A stretch of DNA of 60,858 nt from Gammaproteobacteria bacterium (GCA_021324815.1 JAJPIJ010000008.1:1-60858); one strand, 5' to 3'. Shown: positions 45,525 to 55,138, counted from the first letter of the stretch. Notes: a model not told the origin generated them from the letters alone. Numbers and translations: made by a program.

Positions 45525-46031
45525 ATGACCATCTCCATGTACACCGCCTCGGTGCCGGTATTCGTGCGCATGCTGACCAACCTGTCCGCCATCCTGGACA
45601 AGGGCGCGCAGCACGCGCAGGCCAGGAAGTTCGATCCCGACATCCTGGTGCAGTCCAGGCTCGCCCCGGACATGTTTCCGCTATCACGCCAGGTGCAGAT
45701 CGCCGGCGACATCGCCAAGGGCTGCGCCGCGAGACTGTCGGGCGCGGAGCCGCCGAAATACGAGGACAACGAGAAGACCATTCCGGAGTTGAAGGCGCGC
45801 ATCGAAAAGACCGTTGCCTATTTGAAGACCTTCAAGCCGGAGCAAATCGACGGCACTGAGGAGAAGACCATCCAGCTGCCGCTGCGCGGGCAGACCATGA
45901 CGTTCAAGGGCCTGCCGTATCTGCTGAATTTCGTCCTGCCGAACGTTTATTTCCACGTCACCGCCGCCTACCTCATTCTTCGTCACAACGGGGTGGACGT
46001 GGGCAAGCAGGATTTTATCGGCGCGCTCTGA
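45525..46031 (+). CDS. DUF1993 domain protein
   Basis: 168 residues, nearly the whole DUF1993 length. Start preceded by GGGAG. Conserved features: MTISMYTASVPVFVRML, ILVQSRLAPDMFPLSRQVQI and VYFHVTAAYLILRHNGVDVGKQDF. The fold resembles the DinB-type four-helix bundle, and the HVTAAY-x-x-L-R-x-x-G segment is diagnostic. The biochemical function is not established. It converges on bamE. Confidence 0.93.
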   Translation: MTISMYTASVPVFVRMLTNLSAILDKGAQHAQARKFDPDILVQSRLAPDMFPLSRQVQIAGDIAKGCAARLSGAEPPKYEDNEKTIPELKARIEKTVAYLKTFKPEQIDGTEEKTIQLPLRGQTMTFKGLPYLLNFVLPNVYFHVTAAYLILRHNGVDVGKQDFIGAL

Positions 46032-46071
46032 CGGCGGAACCCCCCGTAGCCGCGGCGGCGGCCCGCTCGAA

Positions 46072-46929
46072 TCAGTGTGTGGCGGTCGACGAGTTGTCGG
46101 GGTTGGTGGGATCCCGGTATTTGGGATCGGCGGGCTCGTAACCGCCGCCTTCGTTGTCGCCCACCCCCACCTTTTCCAGCAGCCGGCGGAACAGGCTCTT
46201 CTCCGGCGGGCGGGGGGCGTCGTCGGGGATGGTGACCTCCGTCGTTTTTGCGGCGGGCTTGTCCGCGGCCGCGGTCTGGGTCTTGACGCCCGGCGCCGCC
46301 GGATTGGCGGCTGTGGGTGCTCCAGCGCCGGCGTCCGCCGCGGCGCTGGTGGTCGCGGTTGACGGCGTGGCAGACGATTCACCCGCGGTCGGCGCCGTCG
46401 CAGCTGCGGACGGGGCGGGAGCCGCCTTGGGCTCCGCGGCGGCAACGCCCTCCTCCTTTTTCTCGCCGCCGCCCATCTTGTCCTTCATCTTCGCCAGCAG
46501 CGTTTTTTCCTGCTCGGGGACCTCCACGGTGTCGCTCCTGCGTTCCTGAACCGCGATCTCGCCATTCGCCGGCTTCACGTCGCCCTCGATGTGATCCAGC
46601 TTGTCATCCTTGAAAAAGAGCGAGACCCGCCGCTGTTTGACCTCTCCGCCACGCTTTTGCATGGTGTAAAGATAATCCCAGCGGTTCTGGTGGAAGACGT
46701 CGACGACCAGCGGCGTGCCCATGATGAATCGCACCTTGGATTTGTCCATGCCGGGTTGCAGCTTGGCCAGCATTTCCTGGGTCACCACGTTGCCCTGCTG
46801 CACGTCGATCTTGTAGACGATCGGCAGATCGGCGGGCGTGGGAATTTTGGTGTAATTGCAGCCCGCCGCCGCCAGCGGAATGAACAGGAAAACGGTTTTG
46901 CGGGCTTTTCGCATGATCATGGCCGCCAT
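46072..46929 (-). CDS. bamE: BamE-type outer-membrane assembly lipoprotein with long Ala-rich tail
   Basis: 285 residues from ATG 46929; ATG 46920 and 46914 are alternatives, while a longer upstream frame lacks any signal. A lipoprotein signal ([13 protein letters not shown]) places the lipidated Cys near residue 23. The BamE/SmpA domain follows: [40 protein letters not shown] and RWDYLYTM. After about residue 125 comes an unusual 150-residue extension rich in Ala, Pro, Thr and Gly, ending in [15 protein letters not shown]. coli BamE is only 113 residues. Divergent from fur, as usual. Confidence 0.92.
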   Translation of the reverse strand: MAAMIMRKARKTVFLFIPLAAAGCNYTKIPTPADLPIVYKIDVQQGNVVTQEMLAKLQPGMDKSKVRFIMGTPLVVDVFHQNRWDYLYTMQKRGGEVKQRRVSLFFKDDKLDHIEGDVKPANGEIAVQERRSDTVEVPEQEKTLLAKMKDKMGGGEKKEEGVAAAEPKAAPAPSAAATAPTAGESSATPSTATTSAAADAGAGAPTAANPAAPGVKTQTAAADKPAAKTTEVTIPDDAPRPPEKSLFRRLLEKVGVGDNEGGGYEPADPKYRDPTNPDNSSTATH

Positions 46930-47102
46930 CTTACACCCGTCCGGCGGGCCAGGGCCAAGGCATGGCGCGGCGGCACGTTCCTTCGAGAGGCGCGGACAAC
47001 CTCCGGTTCCCGCGCGCCCCCGGCCCTCCCTTGCGTTATACTCCGCCCGCGGCGGGGTGCGGGGCAATGCCCGGGGCGGTCCTATTCGAGGCGTGAAACG
47101 GC

Positions 47103-47531
47103 ATGGATTCACACGAGTTGAAAAAGGCGGGATTGAAGGCGACTTTGCCGCGCCTCCGCATTCTCGAGATCCTGGAGGGCACACCGCACCGGCACGTGAG
47201 CGCGGAGGATGTCTACAAGCAACTGCTCGATTCCGGGGAGGACGTGGGACTCGCAACCGTCTATCGTGTGTTGACGCAGTTCGAGGCCGCGGGTCTCGTG
47301 ACCCGCCATCACTTCGAGGGCGGCCAGGCGGTGTTCGAGATCAACCAGGGTCACCATCACGACCACATCGTCTGCCTGCAATGCGGCCGCATCGAGGAGT
47401 TCGTCGACGAGGTGATCGAGCAGCGGCAGCGCGACATCGTCAAGCGATCCGGCTTCGATCTGGCCGATCATTCACTGGTGTTGTACGGAAGCTGTCGCAA
47501 AAATAACTGTCCCTACCGCAAATCCGGATGA
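47103..47531 (+). CDS. fur: Ferric uptake regulator
   Basis: 142 residues. Winged-helix DNA-binding domain ([49 protein letters not shown]) and dimerisation domain with metal ligands ([18 protein letters not shown]). It represses iron uptake genes when loaded with Fe(II). ATG 47103 puts the first helix at its usual place. TATACT (47037-47042) is a possible -10 about 60 bases upstream. bamE lies divergently, the conserved gammaproteobacterial arrangement. Confidence 0.97.
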   Translation: MDSHELKKAGLKATLPRLRILEILEGTPHRHVSAEDVYKQLLDSGEDVGLATVYRVLTQFEAAGLVTRHHFEGGQAVFEINQGHHHDHIVCLQCGRIEEFVDEVIEQRQRDIVKRSGFDLADHSLVLYGSCRKNNCPYRKSG

Positions 47532-47636
47532 TCGTCGCCGCCCCGGGATGGACAACACCGATCACGGAACACTGGGCGATGGCCGGGGTCTCACGTAATA
47601 TTCAAACAATCCCGCACCCTTCCAGGAGCATCACAC

Positions 47637-48368
47637 ATGAAATTGTTCACTAAATTCATCGGCTTGATACTCGTTGTTGCCTGCACGGGAGTGGCGCGGG
47701 CGGCGGATGACACGGCGGTGCGGAACAAGATTGTGCAGCAACTCGAATCCATGATAGACGCGCGGGTGACCAACGTGAATCCGTCGCCGGTGCCGGGCTG
47801 GTATGAAGTGACGCTGGGCCCGCGCCTCCTTTATGTATCCGCCGACGCCCACTACGCGTTCTACAACGGCAGCCTGATGGATCTGCAGAATAACCGGGAT
47901 TTGAGCGAGGCGCCGCGCATGGCCGCGCGCGCCAGCGCCCTGCACGCGATGGACGGCAAGACCATCGATTTCCTGCCGAAGGGCAGGACCGAGCATAACA
48001 TCTACGTGTTCACCGACACGGATTGCGCGTATTGCCGGCGGATGCACCAGGACATCCAGAAAATCACCGATGCCGGCATTGCCGTGCATTATCTGGCCTT
48101 TCCGCGCGCGGGGCTGAATTCGCAGACCTACAACGACATGGTGTCGGTGTGGTGCGCGGCGGACAAGCAACGGGCGCTGACCCAGGCGAAACTGGGCAAC
48201 CGTCCGCCCGCCGCGGTCTGTCCCAACCCCGTCAAGGATCAGTTCGATCTGGGGCTGGCGCTGGGCGTTCAAGGCACCCCCGCGGTGATGTCGGACAAGG
48301 GGGAACTGCTGGGGCATTATTTCCCGGCCGAGACGCTGATCAAGCTTCTGAAGGAAAACGGCGGTTGA
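47637..48368 (+). CDS. dsbC: Thiol:disulfide interchange protein DsbC
   Basis: 243 residues. A signal peptide (about 1-22, LILVVACTGVARA) directs it to the periplasm. The N-terminal dimerisation domain and the thioredoxin domain with active site Cys130-Ala-Tyr-Cys133 (TDTDCAYCRRMH) follow; the cis-Pro region is VQGTPAVMSDKGEL. DsbC isomerises wrong disulfides with electrons from DsbD. The CXXC is CAYC instead of E. coli CGYC. A GC-rich hairpin (48359-48379) spans its stop; it lacks a T run, so I do not call it a terminator. Confidence 0.95.
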   Translation: MKLFTKFIGLILVVACTGVARAADDTAVRNKIVQQLESMIDARVTNVNPSPVPGWYEVTLGPRLLYVSADAHYAFYNGSLMDLQNNRDLSEAPRMAARASALHAMDGKTIDFLPKGRTEHNIYVFTDTDCAYCRRMHQDIQKITDAGIAVHYLAFPRAGLNSQTYNDMVSVWCAADKQRALTQAKLGNRPPAAVCPNPVKDQFDLGLALGVQGTPAVMSDKGELLGHYFPAETLIKLLKENGG

Positions 48369-48388
48369 ACTGACCGCCGGCGCGGGGC

Positions 48389-49126
48389 TTATTTTCCCGC
48401 CGCCAGCGGCGCCGGCGCCATGCCGTTGAGCGACTGAATCAGCGCCGAGGTCCGCTGCCCGTCCTTTTCGACGTGGTCGAGGCGTACCGGCAGGTAATGC
48501 AACACCGGCGCGCACCACAACGTCGTCGCCCGTCTGCTGCCCTCCTTGCGCCGCTCGACGCGGATCGTCTCCAGATCACCCAGCGGCGTGACGAGCCTTT
48601 CCGCGCCCGCGCGCTTGAGGTGATAGGTTTTGATTTCACCGTCCTCCGCGACCGCATAATCGAGCACCGGGCTGCCCGCGGCCAGATCGCGCATCAGGGC
48701 GTACTGGTAGAGCTGCTTGTCCAGCACGTGGGGAATGAGCGGTGTCTCGCGCTCGTGCTTGCCGCCATGCTGCCGCAACATGCCCTGACGCCAGTCGAAT
48801 TCCATGGACAGGCTGCGCCCGCGGGGACCGGATTGCTGATAGCTGTAACTCAACGGGCGCAACTGGCCCGCCTCCAGCGTCCACGTGCTTTTCTCCTCGA
48901 TGACCAGTCCCAGCAGTCTGTACCATCCCCGCGTGGCCCGGGTTTCCGATTCAAAAATGTAGCGGCCGTCGGGTTCACGGCGCAGTGTCCGCACCAGCGT
49001 GCCGGCCGGGGAATCGTCGAGGGCCACGGCATAGGTCGCGGTGTACTCGGTCACGGCGTCTGCCGTCGCCGCGGCGGCAAGCGGCGCGGTGGCCAGTAGC
49101 AGCGCGCAGAAAGAGCGTCTTGGCAT
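48389..49126 (-). CDS. DUF3108 periplasmic protein
   Basis: 245 residues. Signal peptide MPRRSFCALLLATAPLAAAA. The mature part is beta-rich and matches DUF3108: YTATYAVALDDSPAGTLVRT, RYIFESETRATRGWYRLLG, YSYQQSGPRGRSLSMEFDW, LETIRVERRKEG and WCAPVLHYLPVRLDHVE. Family members are exported proteins of unknown function. It converges on dsbC and is divergent from hldE. Confidence 0.88.
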   Translation of the reverse strand: MPRRSFCALLLATAPLAAAATADAVTEYTATYAVALDDSPAGTLVRTLRREPDGRYIFESETRATRGWYRLLGLVIEEKSTWTLEAGQLRPLSYSYQQSGPRGRSLSMEFDWRQGMLRQHGGKHERETPLIPHVLDKQLYQYALMRDLAAGSPVLDYAVAEDGEIKTYHLKRAGAERLVTPLGDLETIRVERRKEGSRRATTLWCAPVLHYLPVRLDHVEKDGQRTSALIQSLNGMAPAPLAAGK

Positions 49127-49214
49127 GGGGCTTCACCCGGAAATGCGCCTAGCTTGTGATAAACTGCTGGACCGCGCAACCTCCGGCGCGATTGGGGATA
49201 ACCTCAGGAAATTC

Positions 49215-50660
49215 ATGGATAATCTGAATACGCTATTTACCGCCGCACGCGTGCTCGTGGTCGGCGACGTGATGCTCGACCGCTACTGGCATGGCGAGAC
49301 GCAGCGCATTTCGCCGGAGGCGCCGGTGCCCATCGTACGGATCATCGATGACGGGGATGAACGCCCCGGCGGCGCCGCCAACGTCGCGCTCAACATCCGC
49401 AGCCTCGGTGCGGCGGTGTCTCTGGTGGGTTTGACCGGCAGGGACCATGCCGCGCAAACCCTGAAATCCCTGCTGGGAGAACACGGCATCGACAATCATC
49501 TTCTGGAACAGCCGGGCACGCAAACCATCGTCAAATTGCGGGTGTTGAGCCAGCACCAGCAGCTAATCCGGCTCGATTTTGAGGACAGCCGTCCCGTCGT
49601 GGACTGGGACGGGATACGTTCAAGGGTGGTTCACGCCCTGCCCGAAGCGCAGGCGGTGGTGCTGTCGGATTACGCCAAGGGCTGCCTGGTCGAGCCGGCG
49701 GCGCTGATCGCGCTGGCGCGCAAGGCCGGGCGTCCGGTGATCGTCGATCCCAAGGGCGTCGATTTCTCCCGCTACCGCGGCGCCACGGTGATCACGCCCA
49801 ACTTGAAAGAGTTCGAGGCCGTGGTCGGCATTTGCGAAGACGAGGCGGCCATCGAGCGCCGCGCCCGCGACCTGTGCGCGCGGCATCAATTTGAAGCGGT
49901 GCTGGTGACGCGCGGCGAGCACGGCATGACGCTGGTGCCGGCGCGGCGCGAGGCGGTGACGCTGTCTGCGCGCACCCGCGACGTGTATGACGTCACCGGC
50001 GCCGGCGACACCGTCTGCGCGGTGCTGGCCGCCGCGCTGGCCGCGGGCACGGACCTGTCGCAGGCGACCCGGCTCGCGAACACCGCCGCCGGCATCGTCG
50101 TCGGCAAGCTCGGCGCTGCCACGGTGACGATCCCGGAACTCGAGGACGAACTGCACGGCAGGACCGGCGGGCGTTTCGGCGTGCTCAACGAGGCGGAATT
50201 GCTCGGTGAGGTCCGGGCCGCGCGGCAGCGCGGCGAGCGCATCGTCATGACCAACGGCTGCTTCGACATCCTCCATGCCGGCCATGTGCAGTACCTGGCG
50301 AAGGCGCGTGAACGCGGCGATCGCCTCCTGGTCGCGGTGAATGACGACCACTCGGTGCGGCGGCTGAAGGGCGAGGGGCGGCCGGTCAACCCGCTGGCGG
50401 AGCGCATGCAGGTGCTGGCCGCGCTGTCGGCAGTGGACTGGGTGGTGCCGTTTGCCGAGGACACGCCGGAGCGGCTGATCGGCGGCGTGCTGCCCGATGT
50501 GCTGGTCAAGGGCGGCGATTACCGCCCCGAGGACGTGGCCGGCGGCGATTGCGTGCGGGCGCACGGCGGCGAGGTGGTGATCCTCGACTACATTCCCGGT
50601 TGCTCGACCTCGGGCATCATCAAGGGGCTGTCGCCGCCGCCCGTCAAGGCAAGACCATGA
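49215..50660 (+). CDS. hldE: Bifunctional heptose-7-phosphate kinase / heptose-1-phosphate adenylyltransferase
   Basis: 481 residues from ATG 49215; the upstream frame overlaps the divergent gene and is not used. The N-terminal ribokinase-type domain (about 1-320: DVMLDRYWHGETQRISPEAP, GGAANVALNI, VTGAGDTVCAVLA) phosphorylates D-glycero-beta-D-manno-heptose 7-phosphate. The C-terminal nucleotidyltransferase (about 335-481) has MTNGCFDILHAGHVQYL, with His354 and His357, and adds AMP. Together they make ADP-heptose for the LPS inner core. The hldD start overlaps its stop. Confidence 0.97.
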   Translation: MDNLNTLFTAARVLVVGDVMLDRYWHGETQRISPEAPVPIVRIIDDGDERPGGAANVALNIRSLGAAVSLVGLTGRDHAAQTLKSLLGEHGIDNHLLEQPGTQTIVKLRVLSQHQQLIRLDFEDSRPVVDWDGIRSRVVHALPEAQAVVLSDYAKGCLVEPAALIALARKAGRPVIVDPKGVDFSRYRGATVITPNLKEFEAVVGICEDEAAIERRARDLCARHQFEAVLVTRGEHGMTLVPARREAVTLSARTRDVYDVTGAGDTVCAVLAAALAAGTDLSQATRLANTAAGIVVGKLGAATVTIPELEDELHGRTGGRFGVLNEAELLGEVRAARQRGERIVMTNGCFDILHAGHVQYLAKARERGDRLLVAVNDDHSVRRLKGEGRPVNPLAERMQVLAALSAVDWVVPFAEDTPERLIGGVLPDVLVKGGDYRPEDVAGGDCVRAHGGEVVILDYIPGCSTSGIIKGLSPPPVKARP

Positions 50661-51622
50661 TCATCGTCACCGGCGGCGCCGGTTTCATCGGCTCCAATCT
50701 GGTCAGGGCGCTCAACGCGCGGGGGCGCGACGACATCTTGATCGTGGACAATCTCCATCACGGCCGCAAATTCCGCAATCTGGCCGACTGCCAATGGCTC
50801 GATTACATGGACAAAGACGAGTTTCTCGAGCACATCCAATGGGGCACCGAGGTGCCCGACGGCATCGAGGTGGTGTTCCATCTGGGCGCCTGCACCACTA
50901 CCACCGAGCAGGACGGCCGCTATCTCATGCGCAACAACTACAGCTATTCCAAGGCCGTGCTGCGCTACTGCATGGAGCGCAACATCCGGCTGGTGTACGC
51001 CTCCAGCGCCGCGGTTTACGGCGGCGGCCGCAAATTTGCGGAAGTTCGCGAGCATGAGGCGCCGCTCAACGCCTACGGGTTCTCCAAGTTTGCCTTTGAT
51101 CAGCACGTCCGGCGCCAGCTTGCCCGCAAGAACGCGCCGGTTTTCGGGCTGCGCTATTTCAACGTCTACGGTCCGCGGGAGTCGCACAAGGGCGCGATGG
51201 CCAGCGTGGTCTGGCATTTTCACCGGCAGATGATGCAGCAGGGCAGGATGAGATTGTTCCGCGGCAGCGACGGCTACGCCGATGGCGAGCAGCGTCGCGA
51301 TTTCATCCATGTCGATGACGTGGTGAACGTCACGCTGTGGTTCGCCCACCATGACGCAGCGCCGGGCATCTACAATGTCGGCACCGGCCGCAGCCAGACC
51401 TTCAATGAAGTCGCCCGCGCCGTGCTGAGCCTGCATCAACGCGGCGAGATTGAATATATTCCCTTTCCAGACGAGTTGCGCGGTGGTTATCAGAGCTATA
51501 CGCAGGCCGATCTCACCCGGCTGCGCGCCGCCGGTTATGCCGGCGCCTTCAAGGGCGTCGAGGAGGGGGTGCCGGCCTACCTCGACTGGCTGCGCGCGCG
51601 TCCGGAGTTCGTCGCGGCGTGA
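50657..51622 (+). CDS. hldD: ADP-L-glycero-D-manno-heptose-6-epimerase
   Basis: 321 residues from ATG 50657 (ATGA overlap with hldE). Short-chain dehydrogenase/epimerase fold: NAD(P)-binding TGGAGFIGSNLV at residue 5 onwards, YASSAAVYGGG, the Tyr-x-x-x-Lys pair in NAYGFSKFAFDQH, and FNVYGPRE. It inverts C6 of ADP-D-glycero-D-manno-heptose, giving the donor for core heptosyltransferases. The waaA GTG overlaps the stop by 4 bases, so hldE-hldD-waaA are translationally coupled. Confidence 0.97.
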   Translation: MIIVTGGAGFIGSNLVRALNARGRDDILIVDNLHHGRKFRNLADCQWLDYMDKDEFLEHIQWGTEVPDGIEVVFHLGACTTTTEQDGRYLMRNNYSYSKAVLRYCMERNIRLVYASSAAVYGGGRKFAEVREHEAPLNAYGFSKFAFDQHVRRQLARKNAPVFGLRYFNVYGPRESHKGAMASVVWHFHRQMMQQGRMRLFRGSDGYADGEQRRDFIHVDDVVNVTLWFAHHDAAPGIYNVGTGRSQTFNEVARAVLSLHQRGEIEYIPFPDELRGGYQSYTQADLTRLRAAGYAGAFKGVEEGVPAYLDWLRARPEFVAA

Positions 51623-52899
51623 CGCTGACCGCGCGCGGCTGGCGTCTGCTTTACACGCTGTTGTTTTATCTCGCCCTGCCGTTTTTGTTGTTGCGCCTGG
51701 CATTCCTCGGCTTTCGCCATCGCGGCTATTGGCGGCGCCTGCCGGAGCGTTTCGGCTTTGCGCGCCGCTCGCCATCAGGCGCGAGGACGATTTGGATACA
51801 TGCGGTGTCCGTCGGTGAATTTCTGGCCGCGCTGCCGCTCATCACCGCGCTGCGATCGAGGTATTTCAACCCCCGGATATTGATCACGACGGTGACGCCG
51901 ACCGGCGCCGACATGGTCCGGCAGAAACTGGGCGATGCCGCGGACCACGCCTATTTGCCCTTCGATGTTCCGGATGCCGTCGATCGTTTTCTCACGCGCG
52001 TGCGGCCAGTGTTGTGCCTGCTGATGGAAACCGAACTGTGGCCCAATCTGCTTGCTGCTTGCGGCGGACAGCGGGTGCCGGTGGTGCTGGTGAATGCCCG
52101 ATTGTCGGAGAAATCGGCGCGAGGCTATGCCCGCCTGGCATCACTGACGCGCGCAATGTTGTCCGCCGTGACCGTCATCGCCGCGCAAACCGAGGGGGAC
52201 GCCGCGCGCCTGCGCGCCCAGGGCGCCGGTCGTATTGTCGTGACCGGCAATCTCAAATATGACCAGCCCCTGGATTCAGAGGCGATCAAACTTGGACGGG
52301 AGTGGCGCGAAAAAAACGCCGCGGCTCGTCCGGTGTGGATTGCCGCCAGCACACATGCCGGGGAGGAGGAGATCATACTGGCCGCCCACGAACGGATCCG
52401 GGCGCGATACCCTGATTGCCTGCTGATCCTGGTTCCACGCCATCCTGATCGTGGCGCGGCGGTGACGGTGCTCGCGGAACGGCGCGGGTTCAGGGCGCGG
52501 CGCCACGGCCGATCGGCGGCGGCGGCGGTTTGGGACGTCTATGTCGTGGATGTCCTCGGCAGGTTGATCATGTTTTACGCGGCGTCTGATATCGCCTTTG
52601 TGGGCGGCAGTCTGATGCGCGTCGGCGGTCACAATCTGCTCGAACCGGCGGCGCTGGGGCTGCCGGTGCTGTGCGGCCCCCATGCCTTCAATTTCTCCGG
52701 GGCGCGGCATTTGCTGGAGGAGGCGGGTGGCTTGCAGGTTGTCGCCGATGCGGGCGAGCTGGCCCGGGCCGTCACCGGCTTGTTCGGCGATTCCTCCGCG
52801 AGACAATCGCGCGGACGAGCGGCATCCGAAGTGGTCGCGGCCAATCGCGGCGCCACGGATCGGATTATGCGTATAATTTGTGGAATGAATGCGATTTGA
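51619..52899 (+). CDS. waaA: 3-deoxy-D-manno-octulosonic-acid transferase
   Basis: 426 residues, GTG start at 51619. GT30-family enzyme that adds Kdo to the lipid A precursor at the inner membrane. An N-terminal membrane anchor (LLYTLLFYLALPFLLLRLAF) precedes the conserved RFGFARR and WIHAVSVGEFLAALPL with the catalytic Glu. The C-terminal half has AASTHAGEEEIILAAH, LVPRHPDR, FVGGSLMRVGGHNLLEPAAL and GPHAFNF. Length and motifs are complete. Confidence 0.96.
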   Translation: MTLTARGWRLLYTLLFYLALPFLLLRLAFLGFRHRGYWRRLPERFGFARRSPSGARTIWIHAVSVGEFLAALPLITALRSRYFNPRILITTVTPTGADMVRQKLGDAADHAYLPFDVPDAVDRFLTRVRPVLCLLMETELWPNLLAACGGQRVPVVLVNARLSEKSARGYARLASLTRAMLSAVTVIAAQTEGDAARLRAQGAGRIVVTGNLKYDQPLDSEAIKLGREWREKNAAARPVWIAASTHAGEEEIILAAHERIRARYPDCLLILVPRHPDRGAAVTVLAERRGFRARRHGRSAAAAVWDVYVVDVLGRLIMFYAASDIAFVGGSLMRVGGHNLLEPAALGLPVLCGPHAFNFSGARHLLEEAGGLQVVADAGELARAVTGLFGDSSARQSRGRAASEVVAANRGATDRIMRIICGMNAI

Positions 52900-52925
52900 T
52901 CTCCGGGCAACCGTAAAACTGGAAA

Positions 52926-54596
52926 ATGAATCAAGCCGGATCAAAAAATCTCGTCTCTGCGGATGTCTCCACGGGGACGGCACCGTCAGGCTCAACGCCG
53001 GCGAATCACGCCGGCGTTGCCCTGGGCGTGGGACCGAGGTATTCCTATGATGAGGTGCCGTATCATTCCAATGCCTATCCGCAGTCCCAGCCGGAGCAGC
53101 TGGCGAGTCAGGCCAGGTTGTTCGGCATGGCGCCAAAATTGCCGTCACAGGCCCGCGTCCTGGAGCTGGGCTGCTCCGCCGGCGGCAATCTCATTCCACT
53201 GGCTGCGCGCTATCCGCAGGCCCGTTTCATCGGCATCGAACTTTCGCGCGTGGAAGTGGATCAGGCCCGGCGGGCAATCGAGGCGCTCAATCTCGACAAT
53301 GTTGAAGTCCGGCACCAGAGCCTGACCGACCTGGAGCCGGCCGACGAGAAATTCGATTACATCATCTGTCACGGCGTCTACAGCTGGGTGCCGGAGGCGG
53401 CGCAAGAGGCCATTCTCGACATCTGCCGCCGCGATCTGGCCGGGGAGGGCGTCGCCTATGTCAGTTACAACACCTATCCCGGCTGGAAGATGCGCGAGGT
53501 GATTCGCGATGCCATTTTGTACCATGCCGGCGGCATCGCTGATCCCAGGCAGCAGGTGGCGCAGGCGCGCGCCATCATTCAATACATCTTCAAGATCACC
53601 GATCCGGACACAGCCTTCGGCCGTTACCTCAAGTCGGAAACGGAATTGATGAGCAGGGTCAAGGACGACTATCTCTATCACGATCACATGGAGGTCAACA
53701 ATCACCCCTGTTATTTCAAGGATTTCATCCAGCGCGCCGCCCGCCATCAGCTGGCTTATCTGGGCGAGGCCGTGCTGTCCGACATGGCCCCGCAACGACT
53801 GGGCCCCGAGGTTTACAAGACTCTGCAACGTTTGAGCCGCGACAATATCCTGGCCACGGAGCAGTACATGGATTTCTTCCGCAACCGCACCTTCCGTCAA
53901 ACCCTGCTCATACACCAGCATCGCTTCGCGCAATTGCGCCGCAATATCGCGCCCGAGCACCTGCGCGCCTTTTTTTTCAGCGGTCGTATCAGGCAGGAGG
54001 GCGACATGCCGCTCAACGCCATGGAGGAGGTGGAGTTTGGCGACCACGCCGGACGCAAAATCAAGGTGCGGGAGCCCTTTGTAAAGGCCGCATTGACGGT
54101 GCTGGGCGAACATTTCCCGCGTGCATTCACCTTGGAGGAATGGCTGCGGCAGGCCCGGCTCAAGCTGACGGGACGGGAGGCCGGCAATGACGCCGACATA
54201 CGCCTGCTCGACAATGTGTTGTCGTCGCTGGCACTGAACGGCATGCTGCACCTGCACGTGGAGCAGCAGGAATACGGCCGGGCCGGCGACGCGCGACCCC
54301 GCGCGTTCGCGCCGGCGCGCTACTATGCCGCCCTGCAACAGGCTGTGGTTCCCTCCCTGCGGCACGAACCCGTATCCATCAATCAGTTTGACATGGTGCT
54401 ACTGCCGCAGCTGGATGGCAAAACCACTACCGAGGCCATCAAGCAAAATCTGCTGTCGCGTTGCCTGAATCGCGAATTTAACGTCGCCCGGAATAACGTG
54501 CAGATTGTTGAGGAAGCGGAATTGCGCCCGTTGCTGGGAGAAATGATCACTAACGCCTTGTCCATTTATGAGAAGCTGGGTTTATTGCAAACCTAA
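52926..54596 (+). CDS. Class I methyltransferase with methyltransferase-regulatory domain
   Basis: 556 residues. The SAM-binding Rossmann domain begins near residue 78 (VLELGCSAGGNLIPLAARY) with FIGIELSRVEV as the acidic loop. IICHGVYSWVP and YVSYNTYPGWKMREVIRD mark the PKMT/regulatory-domain class of methyltransferases. A middle helical regulatory domain (about 215-320: HDHMEVNNHPCYFKDF) and a C-terminal winged-helix-like part follow. Substrates are unknown; relatives methylate protein lysines such as outer-membrane OmpB in Rickettsia. It lies 26 bases after waaA and is probably in the same transcript. Confidence 0.88.
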   Translation: MNQAGSKNLVSADVSTGTAPSGSTPANHAGVALGVGPRYSYDEVPYHSNAYPQSQPEQLASQARLFGMAPKLPSQARVLELGCSAGGNLIPLAARYPQARFIGIELSRVEVDQARRAIEALNLDNVEVRHQSLTDLEPADEKFDYIICHGVYSWVPEAAQEAILDICRRDLAGEGVAYVSYNTYPGWKMREVIRDAILYHAGGIADPRQQVAQARAIIQYIFKITDPDTAFGRYLKSETELMSRVKDDYLYHDHMEVNNHPCYFKDFIQRAARHQLAYLGEAVLSDMAPQRLGPEVYKTLQRLSRDNILATEQYMDFFRNRTFRQTLLIHQHRFAQLRRNIAPEHLRAFFFSGRIRQEGDMPLNAMEEVEFGDHAGRKIKVREPFVKAALTVLGEHFPRAFTLEEWLRQARLKLTGREAGNDADIRLLDNVLSSLALNGMLHLHVEQQEYGRAGDARPRAFAPARYYAALQQAVVPSLRHEPVSINQFDMVLLPQLDGKTTTEAIKQNLLSRCLNREFNVARNNVQIVEEAELRPLLGEMITNALSIYEKLGLLQT

Positions 54597-54929
54597 TCAG
54601 AGGTTGGTAGTCCGAAACATTCTTTGCAATCTCCTCATGTTCTAGTTGCACTAATATAGTTCATTTATAAATTATAAATATCAATAAGTTAATATATAAG
54701 CACATATATTGTGCATTTATGAGCTTATGTTGCACAATAAAAGTGCGCATAAAATTCGATAATAACTGCGGTGTAGCAATCACTTAAATTCGGCATAATA
54801 GTTGCGCCTTAATAGATTACAGTAATAGATGAATCCGGTGCGGTATAATTTGTGTATTTTAAATTTACCAGAAGAACCAATGAATTGCAGTTAATAGTTA
54901 CAGATAGTTCTCAGTATGGAGAAGACACA
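54597..54929. other. AT-rich intergenic region with GCAC/GTGC boxes
   Basis: Unlike the GC-rich surroundings, this stretch is strongly AT-rich (54640-54800). GCACA-TATAT-TGTGC (54700-54714) is one dyad, and TTGTGCA (54709-54715) and TGCACAA (54731-54737) form another, with 15 bases between; GTGCGCAT follows at about 54743. TATAAT at 54844-54849 is a perfect -10 without a matching -35. It is probably the regulatory region of the downstream small ORF and adhesin. Confidence 0.5.
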
Positions 54930-55121
54930 ATGTCGTCGCCTTGCAGAGACAAGCGTTTTTTTGAATGTTTGATCGGAAACACGGAGGACAGGCGCTGTAT
55001 TTGTGGCGGCGTTCATGAATCTGGAACCAATGCGACGCTTTTGCATGACAGGGATCATGAAGGTGCCGGCACCCCTTCGCCATTCTGGAAACTAATTCAT
55101 CGCAACGCACTCCACCCATAG
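54930..55121 (+). CDS. Small ORF, hypothetical (63 residues)
   Basis: 63 codons from ATG 54930 with GGAGAA eight bases upstream. The product (MSSPCRDKRFFECLIGNTED) is Cys-, His- and Asp-containing with no signal peptide or membrane span, and I recognise no family. It lies 17 bases before the adhesin start and after the AT-rich region. It may be a real leader gene or a chance frame. Confidence 0.35.
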   Translation: MSSPCRDKRFFECLIGNTEDRRCICGGVHESGTNATLLHDRDHEGAGTPSPFWKLIHRNALHP

Positions 55122-55138
55122 CCCGAAACAACAGCCTA

